Assembly: GCF_016907275.1 (NCBI RefSeq)
Contig: NZ_JAFBBP010000001.1
Location: 5,384,001-5,448,000 of the forward strand
Source: Micromonospora luteifusca
GTDB lineage: Bacteria; Actinomycetota; Actinomycetes; Mycobacteriales; Micromonosporaceae
Length of the DNA stretch: 64,000 bases
Direction: 5' to 3'
The notes under the pieces were generated by a model. The model had not been told where the DNA came from. It ran no database searches and worked only from the letters and a program-made list of their open reading frames with translations. Positions 49,377 to 57,613 of the stretch are shown here, in pieces (the stretch's first letter is position 1; each line of letters opens with the position of its first letter). The position numbers were made by a program, and so were the translations under genes.

Positions 49377-50813
49377 TCAGTCGTCGGTGGGGCGCTGGCG
49401 GGGCCAGCGACGTCCGGCGGCCTTCGTGTCGCGGGCGTCGCGTGCCATCCGGCCGACCAGACCGAATCGGCTGACCTGCCGCGGCGTTGCCTCCGGGTCG
49501 GCCAGCAGCATCACCACGCTGGCCCCGCCCAGTCGGGCGCGGTCGATGCTCACCGAGCCGTTGGCCTGCAACGCCACCCGCTTGGCGATGTCCAGGCCAA
49601 GCCCGGTCGAGCCCTGGTCACTGGTTCCCCGGCGCAGCGCCCGGTCCGGGTTGGCGATGCCGGGGCCGGCGTCGTCGATCCGGATCGCCACGTACCCGTC
49701 CCGCCGGGACACGGCCACCTCGAACGCGGTGCCTTGCGGGGTGTAGCGGAAGACGTTGCCGATCACCGCGTCCAGCGCGGCGGCCAACTCGGCCCGGGGC
49801 ACCGGCGCCGGGATGCGCAGCTGCGCGCCGTTCACCCGGTGCGGCCGATTCTGGTCGCCGGCCAGCGCGGCCCAGAACACCATCCGGTCCCGGACCACCT
49901 CGCTCACGTCGCACATCGCCGGCCCGGCCTCGTGCGCCACCGCCTTACGGGTGGTCTTGATCAACACGTCGATCTCACCCTCCAGGGTGACGATCGCCTG
50001 CCGGATCCGCCGGATGCCGCGGAGGCGGTCCAGCTCCGCCGGGCTGAACGAACCCACGCTGGTGTCGTCGGACTCCAACGCCTCCGCGTCCAACCGCAGC
50101 ACGGTCAACGGGGTACGCAGACGATGCGACAGGTCAGCGACCAGTTCCCGCTCATCGGTGCGGGCCGCGTCCAGCCGGTCAGCCATCCGATTGAAGGCGT
50201 ACCCGGCCTCGGCCAGCTCGCGGGGACCGGTCGGCTCGACGCGTACCCCCAGGTCGCCGTCGCCGATGGAGAGCGCGGCCTTGACCAGACCTCGGGTCGA
50301 ATCCACCGCGCGGGCGGCGACCCGGTCGACCACCAGCACGGCCGCGCCGGCCATCGCCGCGCCGACCGCGAACAGCAGCAGCCAGGTGCCGCCGGCGCCC
50401 CCGCCGAGCGTCGAATCCGGGAGGAACACCTCGACCACGGCCGCCCGGTCACCGAGGACGACCGGGTCGAGCCGGACCACGCCCCCGTCGACGTCGACGA
50501 CCAACGACCGTCGGTCGGCGCGGGCCCGGTCCAGGTCGCTGCCGCTGGCCCGACCAGCGGACTCGTCCAGCCCCAGCCCGTGCACCACCGGCCGGGTCGG
50601 GGCGCCCTCGGCGCTCGCCACCACGGCACGCTCGACGACCGCCGGGTCGGTGCTCACCGCCAGCGCGCCGGTCACCACCGCGCTGCGCCGGGCCGCGTCG
50701 GCGATCGCCTCGTCCCGGCGCTGCTCACGCAGGCTGAGCCCGAGCGGGATCAGGAACGCGAGCGCGACGAGACTGCACATGCCGGCCGTGAGCAGGGCCA
50801 GCGCCGTCCTCAG
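49377..50813 (-). CDS. Two-component sensor histidine kinase
   Basis: The protein of 467-478 residues has an N-terminal membrane helix, an extracytoplasmic sensor of about 100 residues, and a second helix (WLLLFAVGAAMAGAAVLVVD). A HAMP linker, the H-box ADLSHRLRTPLTVLRLDAEA, N-box NVFRYTP and G-boxes DDAGPGI and GSTGLGLDIA follow. The start is uncertain: ATG 50780 would truncate the first membrane helix. A CTG at 50813 overlaps the regulator stop as CTGA, like other couplings here, and restores the helix. Partner of the regulator just upstream. Confidence 0.8.
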   Translation of the reverse strand: MRTALALLTAGMCSLVALAFLIPLGLSLREQRRDEAIADAARRSAVVTGALAVSTDPAVVERAVVASAEGAPTRPVVHGLGLDESAGRASGSDLDRARADRRSLVVDVDGGVVRLDPVVLGDRAAVVEVFLPDSTLGGGAGGTWLLLFAVGAAMAGAAVLVVDRVAARAVDSTRGLVKAALSIGDGDLGVRVEPTGPRELAEAGYAFNRMADRLDAARTDERELVADLSHRLRTPLTVLRLDAEALESDDTSVGSFSPAELDRLRGIRRIRQAIVTLEGEIDVLIKTTRKAVAHEAGPAMCDVSEVVRDRMVFWAALAGDQNRPHRVNGAQLRIPAPVPRAELAAALDAVIGNVFRYTPQGTAFEVAVSRRDGYVAIRIDDAGPGIANPDRALRRGTSDQGSTGLGLDIAKRVALQANGSVSIDRARLGGASVVMLLADPEATPRQVSRFGLVGRMARDARDTKAAGRRWPRQRPTDD

Positions 50814-51499
50814 TCCGGTGCTACCAGCCGGAACCCCACCCCCCGCACGGTGCGCAGGTAGCGCGGCTTCGCCGCGGACTCGCCCATCTTTCGGCGGAGC
50901 CAGTACAGGTGAACGTCGATGGTCTGATCCTCGCCGACCGATGGCTGCCGCCATACCTCCTCCAAGAGTTCCCGGCGGGACACTACCCGCCCAGGTCGTG
51001 CGGCGAGATACGCCAACAGGTCGAATTCCTTGCGGGTCAGCGCCAGCGACTCCCCGTCGAGCTGGGCGCTGCGCTCGCCCACGTCCACCCGTAGCCCGCC
51101 GACGCTGTGCACCGCCGGCTGGACCGTCCGGCTGGCCCGGCCGGCCCGGCGCAGCACGGTGGTGATCCGCGCGTCCAGGTGCGCCCCGGTGAACGGCTTG
51201 ACCATGTAGTCGTCGGCGCCGGCGCGCAGCAGTTTGACCACCGACTGCTCGTCGTCGCGGGCGGTGGCGATGATGATCGGGACGTCGGTGATGCCGCGCA
51301 GCATCCGCAGCGCGTCCGAGCCGTCCAGGTCGGGCAGGCCGAGGTCGAGCACCACGAGGTCGGGTGTCTCCGCGGCGACCCGACGCAGGGCGTCCAACGC
51401 CGTACCCACGGCGTGCACGGCATGCCCCCGGTCGGTGAGGGACCGCAGCATCGCACCACGCACGACGTGATCGTCTTCGACCAGGAGGACGGAGGCCAC
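50810..51499 (-). CDS. OmpR-family response regulator
   Basis: This 229-residue regulator has a receiver domain (1-115; EDD, phospho-acceptor Asp in VVLDLGLPDLDG, Lys in MVKPF) and a winged-helix domain (about 130-225; LTRKEFDLLAYLAARPGRVV and RTVRGVGFRL). GTG 51499 is used: TACGGT lies 6 bases upstream, indicating a leaderless transcript. The kinase gene follows immediately with overlapping ends. Confidence 0.9.
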   Translation of the reverse strand: MASVLLVEDDHVVRGAMLRSLTDRGHAVHAVGTALDALRRVAAETPDLVVLDLGLPDLDGSDALRMLRGITDVPIIIATARDDEQSVVKLLRAGADDYMVKPFTGAHLDARITTVLRRAGRASRTVQPAVHSVGGLRVDVGERSAQLDGESLALTRKEFDLLAYLAARPGRVVSRRELLEEVWRQPSVGEDQTIDVHLYWLRRKMGESAAKPRYLRTVRGVGFRLVAPD

Positions 51500-51505
51500 G
51501 ACAAG

Positions 51506-51511
51506 ACCGTA
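51506..51511 (-). promoter_or_regulatory. -10 box TACGGT for leaderless two-component operon
   Basis: On the minus strand TACGGT, 6 bases, GTG at 51499. Confidence 0.45.
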
Positions 51512-51572
51512 CTTTGCCTGGCAAGTTGATCGCGTTGCGACGTGCCTGGCGAGCGGGCAAGCTGGTAGGACG

Positions 51573-52520
51573 ATGTCTTTCACCCTGTTCGTCGATGCCC
51601 GCCTCGCGCTCGCCCGGGACAGCCTCGCCGGTCTCTCCACCGGCGACGCGCTCGGCGCGCAGTACTTTCTGCCGGGGCCACCGTCCGCGGATCTCGACAC
51701 GGGGTCACCGTCCGTGGATCTCGCCACGGGCGCACTGCCGCCGGCACCCTGGGAGTGGACCGACGACACCGAGATGGCCTGCTCGGTCCTCGCCGAGCTG
51801 GCCGACTCCGGCGGCATCGACCGGGACCGGTTGGCCCTGGCCTTCGCCGAGCGGTGCGCACCCCGGCGGGGCTACGGCGCTGGCGCCATGCTGATCCTGG
51901 GGCTGATCCGCACCGGCACCCCGTGGCCGTTGGCCGCCGCTTCCGCCTTCGACGGCCAGGGCTCCTGCGGCAACGGCGCGGCGATGCGGGTCGGCCCGCT
52001 GGGCGCGTACTTCGCCGACTCGACCGCTCGCGCCGCGGCACAGGCCCGCGCCTCAGCGGAGGTGACGCACGCGCACCCGGAGGGGATAACCGGCGCTGTC
52101 GCGGTGGCGGTTGCCGCCGCGCTGGCCGCCCGGGCCCGCCTCGACGGGCACCGTCCGGCCCCGGAGCGGCTGCTCGCGGGAATCGCCGCGGCGCTCGATC
52201 CGGGCACCGAGGTACACCGGAGCGTGAGTCGGGCGGCCGGGCTGCTCGGCCGGCCACTGCCCCGGGTGGTGGCGGCGCTCGGCAACGGGTCCCGGATCAC
52301 CGCCCAGGACACCGTCGGGTTCACCCTCTGGGTAGCCGCCACCCACCTCGACGACTACCCGGCGGCGATCCAGACGTGCGTGCGGGCCGGCGGGGACGTG
52401 GACACCACGGCCGCCATCGCGGGGTCGGTGGTGGCGGCGTACACCGGTGTCGGTACTCCCGGCGGTGTGCCCGACTCGTGGCTGGCCGCCCGCGAACCGT
52501 TACCCACCTGGCTGCCCTGA
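51573..52520 (+). CDS. ADP-ribosylglycohydrolase family protein
   Basis: The 315-residue all-helical enzyme has SLAGLSTGDALGAQYF, the metal motif EWTDDTEMACSVLAEL near 61, GNGAAMRVGPLG and the C-terminal GGDVDTTAAIAGSVVAAYTG, the DraG-type dinuclear Mg site. It removes ADP-ribose from proteins or nucleic acids, or acts on a related substrate. Between GDALGA and WTDDTE there is a 9-residue tandem duplication (residues 37-45 and 46-54). Divergent from the two-component operon. Confidence 0.85.
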   Translation: MSFTLFVDARLALARDSLAGLSTGDALGAQYFLPGPPSADLDTGSPSVDLATGALPPAPWEWTDDTEMACSVLAELADSGGIDRDRLALAFAERCAPRRGYGAGAMLILGLIRTGTPWPLAAASAFDGQGSCGNGAAMRVGPLGAYFADSTARAAAQARASAEVTHAHPEGITGAVAVAVAAALAARARLDGHRPAPERLLAGIAAALDPGTEVHRSVSRAAGLLGRPLPRVVAALGNGSRITAQDTVGFTLWVAATHLDDYPAAIQTCVRAGGDVDTTAAIAGSVVAAYTGVGTPGGVPDSWLAAREPLPTWLP

Positions 52521-52542
52521 TCGTCGTCATGCCGGGCCTGCG

Positions 52543-52631
52543 TCGTCGCGCCGGGCCGTGTCGTCACGTCGGCCTGTGTCGTCGCGCCGGGCCTGCCTCG
52601 TCGCGCCGGGCCGTGTCGTCACGTCGGACTG
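52543..52631. repeat. Direct repeats after the ADP-ribosylglycohydrolase gene
   Basis: A 34-base unit at 52543-52576 recurs at 52598-52631 with one difference (offset 55). A core CGTCGCGCCGGGC occurs three times. Frames through it give Arg/Ser-rich low-complexity peptides that do not look like real proteins. Confidence 0.6.
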
Positions 52632-52668
52632 CGTCGTCGGGGCGCCGCTAGGTCGTGATCCACTCCGT

Positions 52669-52718
52669 ATCGCCGACATGGGGGTATCCGGGCGGCGGGA
52701 TACCCCCATGTCGGCGAT
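52669..52718. repeat. Perfect 21-base inverted repeat
   Basis: Arms 52669-52689 and 52698-52718 are exact complements around an 8-base loop. Beyond them, TGATCCACTC on the left and GAGTCGATC on the right extend the pairing with one mismatch, giving GATC ends. It lies between convergent genes and could terminate both. Confidence 0.75.
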
Positions 52719-52769
52719 GTTGAGTCGATCATGCCTGGAAGATCGCGGGGTCGCGGCGGTGGTCGCTGA

Positions 52770-53777
52770 TCAGCCGACGTGGGCGGGAGTGCCGACCTCG
52801 GTCGGACTCGGGTCGGAGGCCGGGTCTCTGTCGGAGGCCGGGTCCGTGACGGGCGCGGCCAGCGCCGAATCGGCAGGCGGCGTCGTGGCCGTCTCGGGCA
52901 TATCGGCTGCTCCGCCGGTCGCCCCTGTTCCGCCGGTCACGTCTCCATCGCCGGTCGCTCCTGCTCCGCCGGTCGCCCCTGCGCCGCCGGTCACCTCGGC
53001 GAGCGCCGCTTGCTCGGCCGGGTCGCGTCGGCGCCACCGACTGACCAGCCAGCCGATCGCCGCGCCGCCGCCCAACCCGGCTAGCAGGCCGGCGGCCAGC
53101 ATCCCGTCGGCGCTGCCGGACTCGCGGTCGGCCGGTGTCGCCCCGTCGGCGGCTGGAGCGTCGACACCGGTGTCCGCTGCGGCCGGCGCACCGGCAGCCG
53201 GGGCGCTATGACCGCCGTGCCCGGCCGGTCCGGCCGCGCCGGCGGCCGCCGGGAGCAGGGTGAGCACCGGGGCCCGGTGCGCGCCGGTGGCGTCCGCCCA
53301 CCGGACCACCGTGCCATCGGTGTACGTCTGAACGACCTCGAAGGTGAGCCGCTCCACCTGCGGCATCGGCCCCATGGACAGCGCCAGCCGGGCCGGCCCG
53401 GGTTCGCTCCCGCCGACCCGGACCCAGGTCACCGCAGTGGTCACCGTGCTCACACCGGTGGAGTGGATGCCGGTCACCGGCCGGTCCAGGGTGCGCGAGC
53501 TGATCCGGGGCGCCCAGCCGTTCACCGACATCGGGTAGACCTCGGCGATCGGCGCGTCCGCCGGCAACCGGACCTCGATCTCGCGGGTCGTCGTGCCGGC
53601 CCGCTCCTCCGGCACGGTGAACTCCAGGCGTACGGCGTCGCCCTGCCGAGCCTCGGTCGGGGTGGTCGTCACGTCCGCGGCGTGCGCCGCACCGGGCCAG
53701 AGCAGCAGCCCGGCGGCGGCCAGCGCGGTCACCGCCGCGATCCGCCGTCGACGTCCGCCGCCATGCGTGCTCGCCAT
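52770..53777 (-). CDS. DUF1775 (YcnI-like) secreted, membrane-anchored protein
   Basis: The 335-residue protein has a signal peptide (about 1-34, ending AAHA), a DUF1775 beta domain (about 35-175; HADVTTTPTEARQGD-like start, IEVRLPADAPIAEVYPMSVN, GWAPRISSRTLDRPVTGI), an Ala-rich linker and one membrane helix near 235-255. A cytoplasmic Gly/Thr/Ala-rich tail contains repeated TGGAGA units. YcnI proteins bind copper. The usual N-terminal His that binds copper is replaced by Ala after the predicted cleavage site, so copper binding is unsure. Confidence 0.75.
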   Translation of the reverse strand: MASTHGGGRRRRIAAVTALAAAGLLLWPGAAHAADVTTTPTEARQGDAVRLEFTVPEERAGTTTREIEVRLPADAPIAEVYPMSVNGWAPRISSRTLDRPVTGIHSTGVSTVTTAVTWVRVGGSEPGPARLALSMGPMPQVERLTFEVVQTYTDGTVVRWADATGAHRAPVLTLLPAAAGAAGPAGHGGHSAPAAGAPAAADTGVDAPAADGATPADRESGSADGMLAAGLLAGLGGGAAIGWLVSRWRRRDPAEQAALAEVTGGAGATGGAGATGDGDVTGGTGATGGAADMPETATTPPADSALAAPVTDPASDRDPASDPSPTEVGTPAHVG

Positions 53778-53908
53778 CCTGTGCCCCCATCCGTGTCGGT
53801 GTGGCCGGCACCGGTTCCGGCCACATCTGGTAGTTCGGCTGCGCGGCGTGAAAGGTTCAACGCGGCCGTGAGTAAGGTGCCGTTCCCGGTGGGGGACGGG
53901 GCGACCGA

Positions 53909-53914
53909 TAGCAT
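53909..53914 (+). promoter_or_regulatory. Possible -10 box (TAGCAT) of thrS
   Basis: TAGCAT lies about 50 bases before the GTG start of thrS. No good -35 is visible. The leader is too short for a T-box riboswitch. Confidence 0.3.
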
Positions 53915-53964
53915 CGGCAGGAGCCGAGGATCGGCACCGTTTCGTACCGCTTGGAGGAGTCACC

Positions 53965-55977
53965 GTGTCCGCACCCCGTACCCCCGCCGTGGCCGACCCC
54001 GTCGTCGTCGTCGCCGCCGGGACCACGGCGGCCGACGCGGTGGCCGCGGCCGGACTGCCCGCGAACGGCCCCAAGGCGATCGTGGTGGTCCGCGACCCGG
54101 AGGGTCAGCTGCGCGACCTGGACTGGTCGCCGGCCGAGGAGACTGTCGTCGAGCCGGTCAGCCTGGATTCGCCCGACGGGCTGAACGTGCTGCGCCACTC
54201 CACCGCGCACGTCCTGGCCCAGGCCGTGCAGGACATCTTCCCCGAGGCCAAGCTGGGCATCGGCCCGCCGATCGAGAACGGCTTCTACTACGACTTCGAC
54301 GTCGACAAGCCGTTCCAGCCCGATGACCTCAGCAAGCTCGAAAAGCGCATGCAGGAGATCATCAAGTCCGGCCAGCGGTTCCGCCGGCGCCGCTTCCGCA
54401 ACCTGGACGAGGCGCGCACCGAGCTGGCCGACGAGCCGTTCAAGTTGGAGTTGATCGACCTCAAGGGTGACGGGCTGGACTCCTCGCAGGTGATGGAGGT
54501 GGGCGGTGGCGAGCTGACCATCTACGACAACCTCGACGCCAAGGAGGACAAGGTCTGCTGGTCGGACCTGTGCCGGGGGCCACACCTGCCGACCACCCGC
54601 CTGATCGGCGCGTTCAAGTTGATGCGCTCCGCCGCCGCCTACTGGCGTGGGTCGGAGAAGAACCCGCAACTGCAGCGGGTGTACGGCACCGCGTGGCCGA
54701 CCCGCGATGAGCTGAAGGCGTACCTGAAGCTGTTGGAGGAGGCCGCCCGACGCGACCACCGCAAGCTCGGTGCGGACCTCGACCTGTTCAGCTTCCCTGA
54801 CGAGATCGGCTCCGGCCTGGCGGTCTTCCACCCCAAGGGCGGCATCATCCGCCGGGAGATGGAGCACTACTCGCGGCGCCGGCACGAGGAGGCGGGGTAC
54901 GAGTTCGTCAACACCCCGCACATCACCAAGGCGCAGCTGTTCCAGACCTCCGGTCACCTGCCGTACTACGCGGACACCATGTTCCCGCCCATGCAGCTGG
55001 AGGGCGCGGACTACTACCTCAAGGCGATGAACTGCCCGATGCACAACCTGATCTTCAGGGCGCGCGGGCGGTCGTACCGGGAGCTGCCGCTGCGGCTGTT
55101 CGAGTTCGGCACCGTCTACCGGTACGAGAAGTCCGGCGTGGTGCACGGCCTGACCCGGGTTCGTGGTCTGACCCAGGACGACTCGCACATCTACTGCACC
55201 CGTGAGCAGATGGCCGGCGAGCTGTCCACGCTGCTCAGCTTCGTGCTGGATCTGCTGCGCGACTACGGTCTGGACGACTTCTACCTGGAGCTGTCGACCC
55301 GGGACGACTCGCCCAAGTTCATCGGCGCCGACGAGGACTGGGCGGAGGCCACCGAGGCGCTGCGGACCGCCGCCGCGACCTCCGGCCTGGAGTTGGTGCC
55401 CGACCCGGGCGGCGCGGCGTTCTACGGCCCGAAGATCTCCGTGCAGGCGCGGGACGCGATCGGCCGGACGTGGCAGATGTCCACCATCCAGGTCGACTTC
55501 AACCAGCCGGAGCGGTTCGGGTTGGAGTACCAGGCCGCCGACGGCACCCGCCAGCGGCCCGTGATGATCCACCGCGCGTTGTTCGGCTCGATCGAGCGGT
55601 TCTTCGGGGTGCTCACCGAGCACTACGCGGGCGCGTTCCCGGCGTGGCTGGCGCCGGTGCAGGTGATCGGCATCCCGATCCGCGAGGACCACACCGACTA
55701 CCTGCACGGCTTCGTCGCGGCGCTGCGCGCCGAGGGGATCCGGGCGCAGGTGGACGCGGGCGACGACCGGATGCAGAAGAAGATCCGTACGGCGCAGCAG
55801 CAGAAGATCCCGTTCATGGTGATCGCCGGCGACGACGATGTGGCCGCCGGCACGGTGTCCTTCCGCTACCGCGACGGCTCCCAGCGCAACGGGGTGCCGA
55901 TCGCCGAGGCGGTGAACCACGTCCTGGACGTGGTCAGCTCGCGGACCAACATCGGCCCCTCGGCCGCCGCCGAGTAG
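53965..55977 (+). CDS. thrS: Threonine--tRNA ligase
   Basis: The 670-residue class II synthetase has an N-terminal TGS-like domain (1-70) and the editing domain with [11 protein letters not shown] near 77 and CRGPHLPTT near 203 (zinc-type editing residues). The catalytic core includes [34 protein letters not shown] and the anticodon-binding domain (about 555-660). It charges tRNA-Thr. GGAGGAG precedes GTG 53965. In mycobacteria thrS heads the HIT-pgsA-acyltransferase-pimA cluster; the same genes are found downstream here, but spread out. Confidence 0.95.
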   Translation: MSAPRTPAVADPVVVVAAGTTAADAVAAAGLPANGPKAIVVVRDPEGQLRDLDWSPAEETVVEPVSLDSPDGLNVLRHSTAHVLAQAVQDIFPEAKLGIGPPIENGFYYDFDVDKPFQPDDLSKLEKRMQEIIKSGQRFRRRRFRNLDEARTELADEPFKLELIDLKGDGLDSSQVMEVGGGELTIYDNLDAKEDKVCWSDLCRGPHLPTTRLIGAFKLMRSAAAYWRGSEKNPQLQRVYGTAWPTRDELKAYLKLLEEAARRDHRKLGADLDLFSFPDEIGSGLAVFHPKGGIIRREMEHYSRRRHEEAGYEFVNTPHITKAQLFQTSGHLPYYADTMFPPMQLEGADYYLKAMNCPMHNLIFRARGRSYRELPLRLFEFGTVYRYEKSGVVHGLTRVRGLTQDDSHIYCTREQMAGELSTLLSFVLDLLRDYGLDDFYLELSTRDDSPKFIGADEDWAEATEALRTAAATSGLELVPDPGGAAFYGPKISVQARDAIGRTWQMSTIQVDFNQPERFGLEYQAADGTRQRPVMIHRALFGSIERFFGVLTEHYAGAFPAWLAPVQVIGIPIREDHTDYLHGFVAALRAEGIRAQVDAGDDRMQKKIRTAQQQKIPFMVIAGDDDVAAGTVSFRYRDGSQRNGVPIAEAVNHVLDVVSSRTNIGPSAAAE

Positions 55978-55990
55978 CGCCTCACGGCCC

Positions 55991-56076
55991 CGCGCGGACC
56001 GGTCCGCGCGCGGCCGGTAATGATCGTGCTTGATCCATGAAGTAGTGGCCTCCCGGCTGTGGGAGGCCACTACTTC
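55991..56076. terminator. Palindrome and hairpin after thrS
   Basis: A perfect 20-base palindrome lies at 55991-56010. It is followed by arms 56039-56054 and 56061-56076, exact 16-base complements with a 6-base loop. Outside the second stem, GATCGTGCTTGA on the left and TTCGAGCGTGATC on the right pair imperfectly, so it shares the GATC-ended design of the other intergenic repeats. Confidence 0.75.
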
Positions 56077-56127
56077 GTTGTTCGAGCGTGATCTCCGGCG
56101 GCCGACCGCCAAAGATCACGCCCGGCG

Positions 56128-56856
56128 TCAGATGCCGCAGGTCGGCGCCGACCAGCCGCCGACCGCCGCCACGTGGGTGTGGTCGTTGTGGTCCGGGTAG
56201 CCGGGACCGAGGATCTGTCCGAAGCCGTGGTAGCGGGCCTGCTGGGCCAGTCGGCACAACGACGGTGAGCCGACCAGGTCCACCGCGTCGCCGTACAGGT
56301 GCCGACTGTTCGACGCCCCGCCAACCGCGCTGTTGCAGGCGTAGCTGCGGAAGCTGCTGCTGATCGCGATGGGCACGTCACCGAGGGCGTGCCGCAGGGC
56401 CTGGAGCTTCCACATCGAGACGAGCGCGTTGAACCGTGCGGTGCTCGCCGCGACCGCCCCGCCGGACCAGGTGCTGTTGCAGTTGTTCAGCTCGGCGTAG
56501 CTGAAGTTGGCGGGGGTGCAGTCGTCGTCCTGGAGGGCGTAGAGCCGGTTGAAGGTCTGCGGGCCGGCGATTCCGTCCGCGGACAGCCCGTACGCCTGCT
56601 GGAAGCGGATCACCGCCGAGCGGGTGGCCGCGCCGAAAGCGCCGTCGATGGTCAGCACGGCACCGTAGCCGGGATAGCCGGCGACCCGGATCTGGAGTTG
56701 CCGGACGTCTTCACCGGACGCCCCCTGGGACAGGCTGCGACCCCAGGTGTAGCAGCCGTCCGCCTGTGCCGCTCCGGCGGTGAGGGTGATGCCGGCCACT
56801 GTGGTGGCGGCGGTCAGCGCAAGTGCCGCGAGAAGCCTGCCGAGCCGTCGGATCAT
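56128..56856 (-). CDS. Secreted peptidoglycan-binding M15-type D,D-peptidase
   Basis: This 242-residue protein has a signal peptide (1-33, AAQA), a PG_binding_1 repeat (about 48-108; LQIRVAGYPGYGAVLTIDGA, FGAATRSAVIRFQQAYGLSA) and a zinc peptidase M15A domain with SRHLYGDAVDLVG and HNDHTHVAAVGG (His/Asp ligands). It resembles the Streptomyces albus G D-Ala-D-Ala carboxypeptidase. It trims peptidoglycan outside the cell. ATG 56856 follows GGAGGG. Confidence 0.85.
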   Translation of the reverse strand: MIRRLGRLLAALALTAATTVAGITLTAGAAQADGCYTWGRSLSQGASGEDVRQLQIRVAGYPGYGAVLTIDGAFGAATRSAVIRFQQAYGLSADGIAGPQTFNRLYALQDDDCTPANFSYAELNNCNSTWSGGAVAASTARFNALVSMWKLQALRHALGDVPIAISSSFRSYACNSAVGGASNSRHLYGDAVDLVGSPSLCRLAQQARYHGFGQILGPGYPDHNDHTHVAAVGGWSAPTCGI

Positions 56857-56896
56857 GTAACCCTCCATCAATGAATGGAAGTACGTGGATGCATGA

Positions 56897-56926
56897 AATC
56901 TTCAGATGTGAGCATCAATACGTCAA
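56897..56926 (-). promoter_or_regulatory. Promoter of the M15 peptidase gene
   Basis: On the minus strand TTGACG (56926-56921), 18 bases, AAGATT (56902-56897), inside an AT-rich island of about 90 bases that is unusual for this DNA. The leader would be about 35 bases. Confidence 0.45.
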
Positions 56927-56984
56927 GAATTTGCAGCAAGGATTTTCCCGGCGGCAGGTGTCGCGGCCCGCCTGAGCGGCTCCG

Positions 56985-56990
56985 TAGGAT
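56985..56990 (+). promoter_or_regulatory. -10 box TAGGAT for leaderless HIT gene
   Basis: TAGGAT, 6 bases, GTG at 56997. Confidence 0.5.
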
Positions 56991-56996
56991 CGGCTC

Positions 56997-57545
56997 GTGA
57001 CAGGCGCGGAACGGCATACGGACATCGGTGGCATGACAGACGGCCTGGAACGGCTCTGGACGCCGCATCGGATGACCTACATATCCGGCGACGACCGCCC
57101 GGCCGAGGGCTACGAGAAGCCCGCCGGGTGTCCGTTCTGTCGGGCCCCGAAGCTGCCGCCGGAGGAGAGCCTCGTGGTGGCCCGTGGCGAGCACGTCTTC
57201 GTGGTGCTCAACCTCTACCCGTACAACCCGGGGCACCTGCTGGTCTGCCCCTACCGGCACGTCGCGGACTACACCGACCTGGACGTGCCGGAAACCATCG
57301 AGCTGGCGTCGTACACCCAGACCGCGATGCGGGTGATCCGCAAGGTGAGCAACGCGCACGGCTTCAACCTGGGCATGAACCAGGGCGGGGTGGCCGGGGC
57401 CGGCATCGCCGCCCACCTGCACCAGCACGTCGTGCCGCGGTGGGGCGGCGACGCGAACTTCATGCCGGTGATCGGTCGCACGAAGGTCCTGCCGCAACTG
57501 CTCGGCGACACCCGCGACCTGCTCAGCCGCGCCTGGCCGTCCTGA
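56997..57545 (+). CDS. HIT-family nucleotide hydrolase/phosphorylase
   Basis: This 182-residue protein has a zinc-like CPFC near 45, VVLNLYPYNPGHLLVCPYRH and the HIT triad AHLHQHVVPRW. The actinobacterial orthologue (Rv2613c-type) is an Ap4A phosphorylase, cleaving diadenosine tetraphosphate; that is the best guess. GTG 56997 is preceded by TAGGAT at leaderless spacing; an ATG 12 codons later is an alternative. In mycobacteria this gene lies between thrS and pgsA. Confidence 0.85.
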   Translation: MTGAERHTDIGGMTDGLERLWTPHRMTYISGDDRPAEGYEKPAGCPFCRAPKLPPEESLVVARGEHVFVVLNLYPYNPGHLLVCPYRHVADYTDLDVPETIELASYTQTAMRVIRKVSNAHGFNLGMNQGGVAGAGIAAHLHQHVVPRWGGDANFMPVIGRTKVLPQLLGDTRDLLSRAWPS

Positions 57546-57613
57546 CCGGCGTCCGCGTTGTGCGGCGTCCGCCTTGGGCGGGGGCCGGTCGCGCGGTGTC
57601 CGCGCCGGTCGGG

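Noticed and set aside
52447..53211. Repeat-containing open frame (Arg/Ser-rich)
   Set aside because: Spans the 3' end of one gene, the intergenic repeats and the antisense of DUF1775; composition is that of the repeats.
53778..53964. T-box riboswitch before thrS
   Set aside because: Only 187 bases, no T-box consensus (TGGNACCGCG-like) and likely a short leader.
53857..56112. Open frame of 751 codons on the minus strand
   Set aside because: Antisense to thrS, low-complexity His/Val/Arg/Glu-rich composition, no family motif.
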